DNA of 64,000 nucleotides from an uncultured Lactobacillus sp. GTDB taxonomy: Bacteria; Bacillota; Bacilli; Lactobacillales; Lactobacillaceae. Positions 9,106 to 18,081 of the stretch are shown here, piece by piece (positions within the stretch are counted from its first letter, which is position 1; each line of letters starts with the position of its first letter). The notes beneath the pieces were generated by a model. The model saw nothing but the letters and a program-made list of their open reading frames with translations. It was not told the DNA's origin and did no database searches. A program made the translations under genes and the position numbers. The stretch is from assembly GCA_947565635.1 (NCBI GenBank), contig CANOGU010000009.1:1-64000 (forward strand), in the 5' to 3' direction.

Positions 9106-9578
9106 CTATTGGGCACTAATTCCGCCATCAATTAAAATATCTGATCCTGTAATAAAGGCTGCCTTATCACTAAGTAAAAATTCACCTAATTCACCAATTT
9201 GATCTGGTGTAGCTGGACGCTTGATTATCATTGAGTCAAACATCTTGCGATATCCTTCTCCACGAGGGCCATTAAGTTCATCTAAAGCTAAAGACGTCAT
9301 CACAATACCTGAAGAAATAGCATTAATTCTTGCACCACGTTTTTGCCAATTAACTGATTCTGCAGCTACTCTTAGAACATTTTGTCTTTTTGTATATTGA
9401 TAAGCATAAAATGAATCAGTAATAACATCTTCTTGTAAAATATCTAAATCTAATAAATCTTCAGCAGGTGTCATAGCTAACTTTTTATTAGCTTTTTCAC
9501 CCAATTCTGGTAATCTCGACGAACTATTGCTTTCTCGATTGCTCCACTACCAAATAAAACTACAACTTGATTCTCCAT
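9106..9578 (-). pseudogene. Short-chain dehydrogenase/reductase remnant with internal deletion
   Basis: From ATG 9578, preceded by GAGGACAAAAAT, the frame reads VVVLFGSGAIEKAIVRR, the start of a Rossmann fold with a damaged TGxxxGIG motif. The frame then breaks, and another frame gives the C-terminal half: a YQYTKRQNVLRV helix resembling the YxxxK active-site region, INAISSGIVMT, and the terminal FITGSDILIDGGISAQ. The total is about 155 codons against about 250 for the family, so 80-100 residues are missing. The specificity cannot be told. Confidence 0.75.
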
Positions 9579-9598
9579 ATTTTTGTCCTCTACATTTC

Positions 9599-10219
9599 TT
9601 AATTTTCTGGCGTATTGATTCCAACACTATATCGTGAATCTAAATTAGGATCTTCAACTAGTTTTTTAACTAAATCGGCAATTGAAGCGACTGAAACGTC
9701 ATATCCGCCAAATTCTTCGCCCTTATGCGTAATTCTATAATCAACTGGACCCAGCCAGAACGAATAATAGTGTAATTTAAGTCGGATGCTTCAATTACGT
9801 CAGCAGCTTCTCGATATGAACAAAGAACTGGACTTACCTTTTCAAGCGTTCCACCCATTGATAGTAGAACTTCTTCATAGATACCCATAGACGTAATAAA
9901 AATACGTCTTTGCACATCATTACGCTTCATTGCTACTACAATATCACGTGCAAATTCAGCCAAATTACCAGACAAGGCAGCAAATACTACTTCTTGTCCC
10001 TTCATTGCTTTATCTAAAGCTAAACTATTTGTTAGTGAACCAGAAATTATCCTCTCTCTATCTGGATTTATATTTAATCTCTCGGCATTTCTTGAAAAGA
10101 GAGTCAAAAAGTCATCAGTTTCACCCAATAATGTTTTTCTAACAGCTGCGCCCAACAGTACCAGGAGCTCCAATAATCAATACATTCTTTATTAACAAGT
10201 CACCTTTTTTTGATTTCAT
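9599..10219 (-). pseudogene. NmrA-like NAD(P)-binding oxidoreductase, frameshifted
   Basis: The N-terminus KNVLIIGAPGTVG (nucleotide-binding GxxGxxG) from the start near 10219 is out of frame with the main part (AVRKTLLGETDDFLTLFSRN). The main part carries VFAALSGNLAEFA, IFITSMGIYEE and YTIIRSGW. After RSGW the frame shifts again; the correct continuation VDYRITHKGEEFGGYDVSVAS runs in another frame to a stop at 9599 (SVGINTPEN). Both lesions are single-base type. The family is the atypical SDR group that binds NAD(P) and includes NmrA-like proteins. Confidence 0.8.
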
Positions 10220-10290
10220 AGTTAATAATACAGACTAACGTTCTTTCAACCAATCGCAAATTGACTGTCCAATTAATAAGTTTTACTTAT

Positions 10291-10329
10291 AGAAAAAGAG
10301 ATCAGCTTTACCCACTAATCTCTTTTTCT
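10291..10329 (-). terminator. Terminator after the PepSY gene
   Basis: AGAAAAAGAGAT and ATCTCTTTTTCT form the stem right after the stop codon of the PepSY protein. Confidence 0.85.
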
Positions 10330-10338
10330 ACTGCTTAT

Positions 10339-11034
10339 TTAATTGTCATCAGATTTTGAGTCATCTTGATCGTTAGTATCATTGCTTTCACTCTTTTTGT
10401 TCTTGTCATGATCACGATCTTTATTTTTTGACTCACTATGATCTTTAGCGTGCTTATCCTTGCTATCTTTTTTATCATCAGTTTCTACTTTTAGGATCTT
10501 TTGATCTTTAGCGTCGATTTTGACTTCAATTTCCTTATTGCCGTCTTTAAATTCAACTTTCCAAACTGACTTATTATTGTCCATTTCTAAAGACCACTCA
10601 ACAGCCTGACCAGAAGCTTTTGTTTGGGCTAACTTTGTAGCCTCACCACGACTCATAAGATTGCTAAGATCTAATGCTTCTTGTTTCTTTTCATCATCAT
10701 CAAGTTTCTCTGACTTAGCTTTTAAAATCTTACCAGTATTAGCATCGATTTTAACTTTATATTCTTTTTCTGAATCAAAGCCCTCTACTTCATAAATATA
10801 TTTATCTTTTTTATTTTTTACTTCAATTTCTTTAATTGATTTAGAGCCAAACTTTTCATTGAATTTATTAATTGCATCACTTTGAGAAATATTGATAGTT
10901 GCATTTTTAGTTTGCTGAGTAGTTTGTGCTCCTGTTGAAGCATGAACTTGATTAATTAAGGTTAAACTTGTTCCACCCATTACCAAACCTAAAACTGCAG
11001 CTGCCAAAGATAATCTTTTAATATTTGTTTTCAT
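10339..11034 (-). CDS. Secreted PepSY-domain protein with charged tail
   Basis: The 231-residue product starts at MKTNIKRLSL; a GAGGACATTATTT site precedes ATG 11034, so the ATG five codons upstream is unlikely. A signal peptide (SLAAAVLGLVMGGTSL, then VHAST as a likely cleavage region) is followed by two PepSY-type units, each ending in a KIDAxxxKILK strand (about residues 45-105 and 125-175). The last 50 residues are a low-complexity K/D/S/H tail that could interact with the wall or with cations. PepSY domains are thought to inhibit or chaperone peptidases. The gene lies directly downstream of a two-component system that may control it. Confidence 0.85.
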   Translation of the reverse strand: MKTNIKRLSLAAAVLGLVMGGTSLTLINQVHASTGAQTTQQTKNATINISQSDAINKFNEKFGSKSIKEIEVKNKKDKYIYEVEGFDSEKEYKVKIDANTGKILKAKSEKLDDDEKKQEALDLSNLMSRGEATKLAQTKASGQAVEWSLEMDNNKSVWKVEFKDGNKEIEVKIDAKDQKILKVETDDKKDSKDKHAKDHSESKNKDRDHDKNKKSESNDTNDQDDSKSDDN

Positions 11035-11164
11035 AAATAATGTCCTCACTTTTTTCTTTTTAATTTTTCTTATTACTTAACTTTGTATATTTAGTTTACG
11101 AAAAAATGAGGTTCAAAAAACTAAGGATACATATAAATTAAATGAAGATTTTTTCATTTTTCAC

Positions 11165-12514
11165 TTAAAGTGGCAATTCAACTTTAAAAATTATCCCCTT
11201 CGGAAGATTAGCAGTAACAATGATTTTTCCATGATATTTTTCAATAATTTCTTTTACAATTGCTAAACCAATACCGGTACCCTTGATTTTACTTGAGTGT
11301 GCTTGGTCTTCTCGGTAAAAACGATCAAAAATTTTATCATGATTTTCTTTCTTAATACCAATTCCTTGGTCTTTAACTATTAATACTAAATTTTTATCAT
11401 CTTTTTCCAATTCTACAGTTACTTTTATGTTATCTTTGGAATATTTTGCAGCATTATCTAATAGATTATGAATAATTAATCGAAAATCTTTCAGCTCAAT
11501 TGGATAAAAAAGTTTAACAGGACATAAAAGATCAATCGAACAATGATATTCCTGGTCAATTATTTGACTTTCTTTATAAATAACTGAAACAAGATCAATA
11601 GATTCAATGGTTTGATGTTGCTTTTTTGCTCTTCCTAGCTCTAACAGTTCATTTACTAATACTTCCATGCGACCAGATTCAGAATCAATATACTTTAATG
11701 ACTTAGCAATAATCTCTGGATGATCTTTCCCTCGTCGTTTAATCAAATTAATGTGACCACGAATAGCTGCAATTGGCGTTTTCAATTCGTGAGATGCATC
11801 AGTAACAAATTGTTGCTCGCGTTTTATTGCTTGCTCTTGATATTCTAATAGATCATTAAAAGACTGTGCCAGATGCCGAATTTCAGCTGGTTCTTGAGGA
11901 ACAAAAACTTCTTTTTTTGAAATTCTTTGGTTTTCAATTGCAGCAATATCTTGATCAATTTTTTCCAATGGCTGGCTCCATTTTTTTGAAAAACGCTTTA
12001 TTAAAGGAATTGAAAATATAATTGCTAGTAAATTTAAAATAATAATTGCTAACAGTAAATGCGTAATTAGAGTAAATAAATCATTAACATTTAAAATTAC
12101 AGAAATCTGATATTTATCTTCTTGTTCAGTTTGAAAATAGTACGCGCTATTGTTTAGAAAAACAACATGATTAAAATTTCCTCTACCTCGCGTTTTTTTA
12201 AATAATTCTTCACCATCTTCAGAATAAACTGTCTTTCCCTTAGGTGTCTTCACAGCGATAGCATCGTTACTTTGTCGAGCAAGATATGCATTAAGAAATA
12301 ATTTCCACTCTTTTTTATTTTTATGATCATCGTGATCGCTAATATTGTCCCTAACTGTATCAATAACCTCTTCTGCTTGTTGGTGGGCATTATTATAAAT
12401 AAATGTTATCGAAATCGCAGCAAAAGTTAAATTTACTAACAAAAGAAGAATAATAAATAGACTCAAAAAAAGGCGCGTTAATTGCTGCGAAGTAGTTTTT
12501 ATTTTTTTACTCAT
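11165..12514 (-). CDS. Two-component sensor histidine kinase (EnvZ/OmpR-type)
   Basis: A membrane sensor of about 450 residues. Numbered from the upstream ATG 12520, it has a first membrane helix at about 17-42, an extracellular sensor loop of about 105 residues, a second helix at about 149-174, a HAMP-like linker, and the HisKA helix with SHELKTP (His about 244). The ATPase domain has the N box LLDNAAKYS, the G1 box DQGIGIKKEN, the F box FDRFYREDQ and the G2 box GTGIGLAIV; all key residues are present. Its start overlaps the end of the response regulator gene, so the two are co-translated. Two ATG codons (12520 and 12514) are possible. The signal is unknown. Confidence 0.93.
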   Translation of the reverse strand: MSKKIKTTSQQLTRLFLSLFIILLLLVNLTFAAISITFIYNNAHQQAEEVIDTVRDNISDHDDHKNKKEWKLFLNAYLARQSNDAIAVKTPKGKTVYSEDGEELFKKTRGRGNFNHVVFLNNSAYYFQTEQEDKYQISVILNVNDLFTLITHLLLAIIILNLLAIIFSIPLIKRFSKKWSQPLEKIDQDIAAIENQRISKKEVFVPQEPAEIRHLAQSFNDLLEYQEQAIKREQQFVTDASHELKTPIAAIRGHINLIKRRGKDHPEIIAKSLKYIDSESGRMEVLVNELLELGRAKKQHQTIESIDLVSVIYKESQIIDQEYHCSIDLLCPVKLFYPIELKDFRLIIHNLLDNAAKYSKDNIKVTVELEKDDKNLVLIVKDQGIGIKKENHDKIFDRFYREDQAHSSKIKGTGIGLAIVKEIIEKYHGKIIVTANLPKGIIFKVELPL

Positions 12515-13202
12515 TATCATCCGGCTTTCTCAGACAATAACCATAACCACGCACGGTTTTAATTAAATTACGATACGTTCCTAACTTAGTCCGCAAAGCT
12601 CTAACATAAACATCAACTGTATTAGTTTGACCTACAAAATCATAGCCCCAAACAATATCTAATAACTCATCCCTACTTTTAACTTTATCGGGATCATTCA
12701 TTAACTCACACATTAATGCATATTCTTTTGGAGTGAGATAGATTTCTTTTCCATCACACCAAAATTTATGAGAAATTAAGTCAATTTTTAGAGCACTAAA
12801 TTCTAAATTAGAACTAATAGTCTGCTTCTTTTCACGCTCTAGTCTTCTAAGTATCACTCTAATTCGAGCAAAAAGCTCTTCTATTTCGAAAGGTTTAGTC
12901 ATGTAATCGTCTAACCCTTGATCTAAAGCATTACTAATATCGGAAGCTTGATTTCGAGCAGTCAGCATTATTATTGGAACATCGCTGACCTTTCTAATTC
13001 TTCTTAACACAGTAATTCCATCATAAATCGGTAACATCCAATCTAACAGAATTAAAGTCGGCTTTTCCTTTTTAAAAAGTTCTAGTCCATCTTTGCCATT
13101 TTGTGCCCAAAATACACTGTAGCCTTCTAATTCAAGTTCAGGTTGAATAAAGCTTGCTAGGCTTTCTTCATCTTCAACTAATAAAATTTTTATATCCTTC
13201 AT
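12507..13202 (-). CDS. OmpR/PhoB-family response regulator
   Basis: The 231-residue protein has a receiver domain with the acidic pair in VEDEES, the phosphorylated Asp54 in LILLDWMLP, Thr81 in LTARN and Lys103 in YMTKPF, followed by a winged-helix DNA-binding domain (LTPKEYALMCELM, VYVRALRTKLG, TVRGYGYCLR). It overlaps the kinase gene by a few bases. The downstream PepSY gene is a candidate target because two-component systems beside secreted PepSY proteins are common in Gram-positive bacteria; this is inference from position only. Confidence 0.95.
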   Translation of the reverse strand: MKDIKILLVEDEESLASFIQPELELEGYSVFWAQNGKDGLELFKKEKPTLILLDWMLPIYDGITVLRRIRKVSDVPIIMLTARNQASDISNALDQGLDDYMTKPFEIEELFARIRVILRRLEREKKQTISSNLEFSALKIDLISHKFWCDGKEIYLTPKEYALMCELMNDPDKVKSRDELLDIVWGYDFVGQTNTVDVYVRALRTKLGTYRNLIKTVRGYGYCLRKPDDNE

Positions 13203-13216
13203 TTTAACTCCTAAAA

Positions 13217-14097
13217 CTACATAAATTGCTTCTTCAAAATATCTGCAAATTCTTCAGTGTAAAAGCCGGAATTATCTACTTTCCAAAAAGCATAATATTG
13301 TTAAATCATTTGTTGATTTCCATTTAATAAAAATATTTTCTTTATTTGGGCATTTCTGATGATTTTTCCAGTTCTTTCATTAGTCAAAAAATATCTGCTC
13401 CCGAAATCACCTGCATAAGCGCTTCATCGTAAGTTTCAACTAGTTTAAAGTTACTTTCGATTCCAAGAACTGTACGGCAATATTCAAGCTCACTATCTTT
13501 TTCACTATTTCCAACAATTAAAATGTATGGAAATTCAGCTAATTCATGACTAGTTATTTTCTTACTGCCACGAACCAAACGTTTATTTATTACTATTTCA
13601 AAACTAGAACTGGTTAAGTATTCATTAACATATTTATTGGATGGCGCACGTCGTAAATCACTGAAATTCAAATCAATCCGATCATCTCGAAGCAATCTGA
13701 ATAATTCTTCACGATTTCCAGAATGAATACGTACCTTTACTTCAGGATACTTTTTAGAAAACTCGGTTACTGCTTGTAAAAACTCGCTAGTATCAAAATC
13801 TCGTAAATATCCTAGTTTCAAAGTATAATTGTCTTTCTCTCGTTCACCAATTTGCTTAGTCTGGTCAATTAAAAGATTATAATTAGCCAATAAATCCTGG
13901 CCATGTTGATAAAAATATTGACCTACTGGTGTCACAATAAAACTTCTACCCTTTCTTTATAGAAATTTTACTCCGAGATTACTTTCTAACTCTTTAATCT
14001 GCTGTGAAATTGCCGACTGCGAGATATGATATTCTTCAGCTGCTTTAGTAAAATTTTCATTTTTAACGACAGAGATAAAATAAATAATTTGATTCAA
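13217..14097 (-). pseudogene. LysR-family transcriptional regulator, broken
   Basis: A GGGGAGACAAA site precedes TTG 14097. The helix-turn-helix follows (FTKAAEEYHISQSAISQQIKE), but TAA interrupts KFL*RKGRSFIVTPVG. The same frame then gives the substrate-binding domain (LKLGYLRDFDTSEFLQAV onward) as far as VISGADIF, where a base is missing from a T-run near 13386. The shifted frame continues as LTNERTGKII, meets another TAA, and ends with YAFWKVDNSGFYTEEFADIL at 13217. Three lesions make it a pseudogene. Confidence 0.88.
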
Positions 14098-14112
14098 ATT
14101 TGTCTCCCCTAA

Positions 14113-14736
14113 TTATTCGAATTTAGGTTGCCATTCTGGATCATTATTTGCATCAAAGCACATTGTAATTTGTTCTTTAGTATTTCTACCAAGCAAAAGA
14201 TGTGGCAAGTTATTTAAAGAAAAATAATTACAAGCATCTGTTTCATCATTTGGCATAAAATTACCTTCAATTTCCTTACACAAGCAGAATATCTTAGTTA
14301 TATTGACTTTTCTAATCGGTTGATTATGATGATCTCGATCCTGTACAGCAATAATTTTAATTGGCTTAACTAGTCGCCCCGCTTCTTCTTTTGCTTCTTT
14401 AATACAATTTTCGCCAGCAGTTTGATCATAATCATTCCAGTCGCCTAGAAAAGACCATTCTTGTGTCATTTTTTCTCGAACAAGTAAGATTTTATTATTT
14501 TAAAAAATAGCTGCTCTAGTATCAAGTTTAGGCGTTTGATAATCTTCATTACCCAAAAATATATTCTTTAATTGCTCCTTTGGCGTCTTTTTGTCAAAAG
14601 ACAGTATTTCTTTAGCAATTCTAGATACTTTTTCATAGCGCTCTATATCAAAGATATCCTAACTCTCTTTTAAGCCAGTTTGAGCAAATTTCTGTAACTT
14701 AAGTGCCCGATCTTTAATCTGAGTAATTGGCTTCAT
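14113..14736 (-). pseudogene. NUDIX hydrolase, dead tandem copy
   Basis: The frame from ATG 14736 aligns with the neighbouring NUDIX gene throughout but has two in-frame stops (KES*DIFDIERYE and AAIF*NNKILLVREK). The NUDIX core follows at MTQEWSFLGDWNDYDQT, with LGDW replacing LPGGW, so a structural glycine of the NUDIX box is lost. The C-terminus GRNTKEQITMCFDANNDPE shows what the neighbour has lost. It arose by tandem duplication and decayed. Confidence 0.85.
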
Positions 14737-14869
14737 TATTTTTCTCTTTGATGAATCCTTACAATCTTAAAAAAGCAAAAATTTCCTCACAGAAATATTG
14801 CTCCTCCAATCATTATTCAAATCTAGTATCCCAGTTAGGATCATTATTTGCATCAAAACACATTGCAAT

Positions 14870-15436
14870 TTATTCTTTAGTATTTCGTCCAAGTGAAAGT
14901 TTAGGTAAATTATCTAAATTAAAATAATCACATGCATCCGTTTCATCATTTGGCGTAAACTTTCCACTAATTTCCTTACATAAATAAAATATTTTCGTAA
15001 TATTAGTCGCAATAACAGGCTTATTATGATTATTTCGATCTTGCACTGCAATAATCTTAATCGGTTCTACTATTCTTCCCGCTTCTTCACGAGCTTCTTT
15101 AACACAATTCTGGGCAGTCGTTTGATCATAATCATTCCAGCCACCAGGCAATGACCACTCCTGTGTCTTTTTTTCACGAACAAGCAATATTCTATTATCT
15201 TTAAAAATTGCAGCTCGCGTATCAATTTTTGGAGTTTGATAACCCTCATCTCCTAAGAAAAGTGTCTTAAGTTTTTCTTTCGGAATTCCAGTTCTAGCCG
15301 ACATCATTTCACCAGCGATTCGCCGAATCTCTTCATAACGTTCACGATCAAACACATCGTGACCATAGTGTAAACCTGCTTCAGCTAAACTTTGTAAATT
15401 CATCGCCCAATTTGCAATTTGATCATTTGTCTTCAT
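14870..15436 (-). CDS. NUDIX hydrolase with N-terminal helical domain, C-terminus shortened
   Basis: The 188-residue protein has an N-terminal helical segment (about residues 1-65, like the NUDIX N-terminal domain of ADP-sugar hydrolases) and a NUDIX fold with VREKKTQEWSLPGGW and the NUDIX box WNDYDQTTAQNCVKEAREEAG. In this box the first Glu is Gln and REU is KEA, but the catalytic EE pair is present. It begins at ATG 15436 behind AGGTGATTAAAGA. The frame ends at GRNTKE with TAA, while the same frame continues with IAMCFDANNDPNWDTRFE to 14813. A Gln codon has probably become a stop, removing 19 residues. The enzyme may still be active; the substrate is a nucleoside diphosphate derivative not further defined. 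Confidence 0.8.
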   Translation of the reverse strand: MKTNDQIANWAMNLQSLAEAGLHYGHDVFDRERYEEIRRIAGEMMSARTGIPKEKLKTLFLGDEGYQTPKIDTRAAIFKDNRILLVREKKTQEWSLPGGWNDYDQTTAQNCVKEAREEAGRIVEPIKIIAVQDRNNHNKPVIATNITKIFYLCKEISGKFTPNDETDACDYFNLDNLPKLSLGRNTKE

Positions 15437-15466
15437 TCTTTAATCACCTAAAATTTTATAGTTAAA

Positions 15467-16066
15467 CTAATGACTAGCAATATAGTCTTGTAATTCGCCT
15501 AGCTTATCGATTTTAAAAGTAAAAACTTGCATGCCTAATTTCTTTGCTGCATTAGTGTTTGCCTTTAAATCATCAATATATAAACTTTCTTCTGGCTTTA
15601 ACATATAACGAGCAAGCAATTTTTCATAGATTCTTCTATCTGGCTTCATTAACTTTTCTTGCGCTGAAAAAACATAACCGTCAAAATAATTACCCATTTC
15701 AGAATCTTTGACAAAATTGGCAAACTTCATCCCTGTATTAGACAAACCATAAATCTTGTAGCCATCTTTACGCAATTGCTCAATATAATTAAAAACTGAT
15801 TCATAAAAATCTATATTTTCTGGCCAAGTTTCCATAATTTGATTAACTTTTTTCTTTAAATTATCCGGAACCCGATTAATAAAAATATTTGTAGCTTGTT
15901 TTTCATCGATCTTACCAGCGTCAATCTCTGACCATTCTTTTGATTCAAAAATAGTTTTTCTTAATAAGTCATGCTCCTGGCGATTTAATTCATAATGATT
16001 CAAAATCTCATCAGGATTATAATTCATAATTACGTTGCCAAAATCAAAAACAATATTTTTTAGCAT
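15467..16066 (-). CDS. HAD-superfamily hydrolase (subfamily IA)
   Basis: The 199-residue protein begins at MLKNIVFDFGNVIMNYNP; a GAGGGTAATCG site selects ATG 16066 over the ATG six codons upstream. Motif I is DFGNV (the phosphorylated Asp), motif II is YGLSNTG, the lysine of motif III is in EKLMKPDRRIYEKLL, and motif IV is LYIDDLKAN. This pattern matches the YihX-like group of phosphatases acting on sugar phosphates or nucleotides. All catalytic residues are present. It stands alone beside the NUDIX genes. Confidence 0.88.
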   Translation of the reverse strand: MLKNIVFDFGNVIMNYNPDEILNHYELNRQEHDLLRKTIFESKEWSEIDAGKIDEKQATNIFINRVPDNLKKKVNQIMETWPENIDFYESVFNYIEQLRKDGYKIYGLSNTGMKFANFVKDSEMGNYFDGYVFSAQEKLMKPDRRIYEKLLARYMLKPEESLYIDDLKANTNAAKKLGMQVFTFKIDKLGELQDYIASH

Positions 16067-16216
16067 TCGATTACCCTCTATCATTCATAATCTATAACTA
16101 AAATATGCGCCTTTAATAAAAATCTTGCAAGAAAATGCCTAACTTGTATATAATATTTCAGCACTTTACTTTTACTATAATTATTATCCCATTAATGATG
16201 ATTGGCTATTAATAAA

Positions 16217-16243
16217 TTGATGCAGATAAAGTTTTGTTATAAT
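16217..16243 (+). promoter_or_regulatory. Candidate promoter of the TMEM175-like gene
   Basis: A perfect TATAAT at 16238-16243 has TTGATG 15 bases upstream; spacing is short. A GAGGAG ribosome site follows at 16266-16271. Confidence 0.5.
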
Positions 16244-16278
16244 TATTAAAGCTAGCTTATTTATTAGAGGAGTAACTC

Positions 16279-16962
16279 ATGCTAAGAAATCCCAGAAAAC
16301 ACAATTTCGATCAATTTTCAGATCAAGAAAAAGAAAAATTAAACAACGTTAAAAAAGAATTAATTGAAGCTCAAAAAAATGAGCCTGAAAGTCTACGGGA
16401 ACACTTGCAAGCTTTTAATGATGGTGTAATGGCAATCATCATTACAATTATTGTTTTAGAAATTCAGCCTGCACTGCATGAAGTTCATTATCAACAGTTC
16501 ATCAATAATATTATCGTCTTTCTAATCACTTTTTTTATTGTGGCAGACTTTTGGTATGATCTGCACTTAGCATTTTCTTACTACATTTTTAAGCCATCAA
16601 AAACAATTGCTATTTTAGACTTCTTTTTCTTAGCTGACCTGTCGCTTTTACCAGTCATGACAAAATGGATTATGGCAGAAACTTCTACTTTTGCTGTAGC
16701 AAATTTTGGAATTGTATTTTTAATTGCTAAGATTTTAGAATATTTAATTCAATATTTTGGAGCTAGAAAAACAGCTAAATATTCGCAAATAATGAACATT
16801 ATTATAAGTCGATCCTTAATTAGAAAAATGTTCATAACTTTATTCTTGAATATTATACTAATTGTCTTATCATTGTTTAATGCTAAATTAGCAATGATAT
16901 TATATCTAGTTATTCCAGTTATTTCATTCCTATTTCCAGTCAAACGCACTAAAATAATGTAA
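16279..16962 (+). CDS. TMEM175/DUF1211-family potassium channel-like membrane protein
   Basis: The 227-residue product has a polar N-terminus of about 40 residues, then HLQAFNDGVMAIIITIIVLEI, the first helix of the TMEM175 family (usual motif AFSDGVFAI; here Asn replaces Ser). Five more hydrophobic segments follow, consistent with a six-helix subunit. Bacterial members are tetrameric potassium-permeable channels. It is one of few plus-strand genes in this part and is bounded by its own promoter and terminator. Confidence 0.85.
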   Translation: MLRNPRKHNFDQFSDQEKEKLNNVKKELIEAQKNEPESLREHLQAFNDGVMAIIITIIVLEIQPALHEVHYQQFINNIIVFLITFFIVADFWYDLHLAFSYYIFKPSKTIAILDFFFLADLSLLPVMTKWIMAETSTFAVANFGIVFLIAKILEYLIQYFGARKTAKYSQIMNIIISRSLIRKMFITLFLNIILIVLSLFNAKLAMILYLVIPVISFLFPVKRTKIM

Positions 16963-16965
16963 TCA

Positions 16966-17014
16966 AAAAGGCACTAGTAGACTCATCTCTGTAAAAAATC
17001 TACTAGTGCTTTTT
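16966..17014. terminator. Bidirectional terminator shared by the TMEM175-like and Cys-rich genes
   Basis: GCACTAGTAGA and TCTACTAGTGC form the stem with A/T runs outside. It lies between two convergent genes and ends one base before the stop of the small Cys-rich gene. Confidence 0.85.
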
Positions 17015-17161
17015 CTATCTATTCTTATCTTGTTCCTTGCAGTGGCTCTTGCATACGCATTCCTTGTCATTCACCATTTTGCAATGACAAATACCATCTT
17101 TTCCAGCGCAAGGACAACCTTTCTGACATTTCATTCCTTTGTGACAATATTCATTTTTCAT
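17015..17161 (-). CDS. Small Cys-rich CxC protein, metallothionein-like candidate
   Basis: A 48-residue frame encodes nine cysteines and three histidines arranged C-x5-C-x3-C-x-C-x6-C-x-C-x7-C-x-C-x3-C, for example CPC, CHC and CVC, with many lysines. CxC pairs are the hallmark of metallothioneins and other small metal-binding proteins. A GAGG site lies 8 bases ahead of ATG 17161 (MKNEYCHKGMKCQKG); a second ATG at 17167 is too close to it. A TAATAT -10 box lies at about 17180-17185, and a strong terminator directly follows the stop. There is no signal peptide. It is too short for usual gene-length cutoffs. Metal binding is inference from composition. Confidence 0.7.
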   Translation of the reverse strand: MKNEYCHKGMKCQKGCPCAGKDGICHCKMVNDKECVCKSHCKEQDKNR

Positions 17162-17304
17162 TTTCATCGCCTCTATAGTATATTATGTTCGCAATATTCC
17201 ACTTTAGCAAATTTTCTATACTAAGAACAACTAATCATATTGCTTCACTATCTCTTTTAATTGTTTAAGATAGTTTTCTTTTAATTCACCAGGATAAATA
17301 ATTT

Positions 17305-17997
17305 TTACATTACTACCCATGCTTCATATTGCTTAAAACTAGCTACTAACTCTTTTCTATTAATTAAACTATCTTGATTAATAGCTATTTCAACTTTTTG
17401 AAATTTATCTAGTCTTAAAATCTTCCAAGTTGCTGATTTTTCATTATAAGCATGACAGAACCAATTTCCTGCTTGAAAAAATAGATCCAATAATTGGAAA
17501 TTTTGCTCTTTATTTGAATTTTGCGCACTTTGCACATTAATTCGCCTAATATTAATACAAGCATCAATTAAAGTTTCAAAGTACTTTACCTTATTCAAAC
17601 TAGGTTGACTATTAAAATGAACTACTTTATCTTGAAGTTTAATCTGTTCTTGTAGCCTATACGATAAACTTTTAAGTAATTTCTGCTTAATTTGATCATA
17701 TTCATTACTGTAAGGCGTAGTAGAAATCTTTTTAATTGCTTCTAAGGCAAAGAAAATTGCATTTATTTCTTGCGTATTAAATCTAATTGGCGTTAGAAGT
17801 TTATTATTAGTTAAGTGATAACCGCCTTGACGACCTGCTTGCGTATAAAATGACAACCCCAATTGCTCTAAATCTGTAATATCACGCAATGCTGTTCTTT
17901 CTGAAATTGAAAAGTGATCTTCTAACTCCTTTAAATGAAATATTTTCTTGTCACTTAAATAAATTAATTCTTGATTTAGTCTTTCTGATTTTTTCAT
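17305..17997 (-). CDS. WYL-domain (YafY/DeoR-type) transcriptional regulator, C-terminus frameshifted
   Basis: The 230-residue frame has an N-terminal winged helix (KIFHLKELEDHFSISERTALRDITDLE and GRQGGYHLT) and a WYL-type effector domain (LDLFFQAGNWFCHAYNEKSATWKILRLDKF). It stops at EAWVVM. A one-base shift there opens a frame reading GSNVKIIYPGELKENYLKQLKEIVKQYD to TAG at 17231, which looks like the normal end of such regulators, so the last 30 or so residues are lost or altered. It is divergent from the pyridoxamine-oxidase-like gene at 18082, its probable target. Whether the shortened protein works is open. Confidence 0.8.
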   Translation of the reverse strand: MKKSERLNQELIYLSDKKIFHLKELEDHFSISERTALRDITDLEQLGLSFYTQAGRQGGYHLTNNKLLTPIRFNTQEINAIFFALEAIKKISTTPYSNEYDQIKQKLLKSLSYRLQEQIKLQDKVVHFNSQPSLNKVKYFETLIDACINIRRINVQSAQNSNKEQNFQLLDLFFQAGNWFCHAYNEKSATWKILRLDKFQKVEIAINQDSLINRKELVASFKQYEAWVVM

Positions 17998-18081
17998 AAT
18001 TTCAATTTATTCCGTCAAAAATGTCAGTATTTTCTTATATAAAAATTCTACTGGATAAAAACGACAAGAAAAGATTTAATT

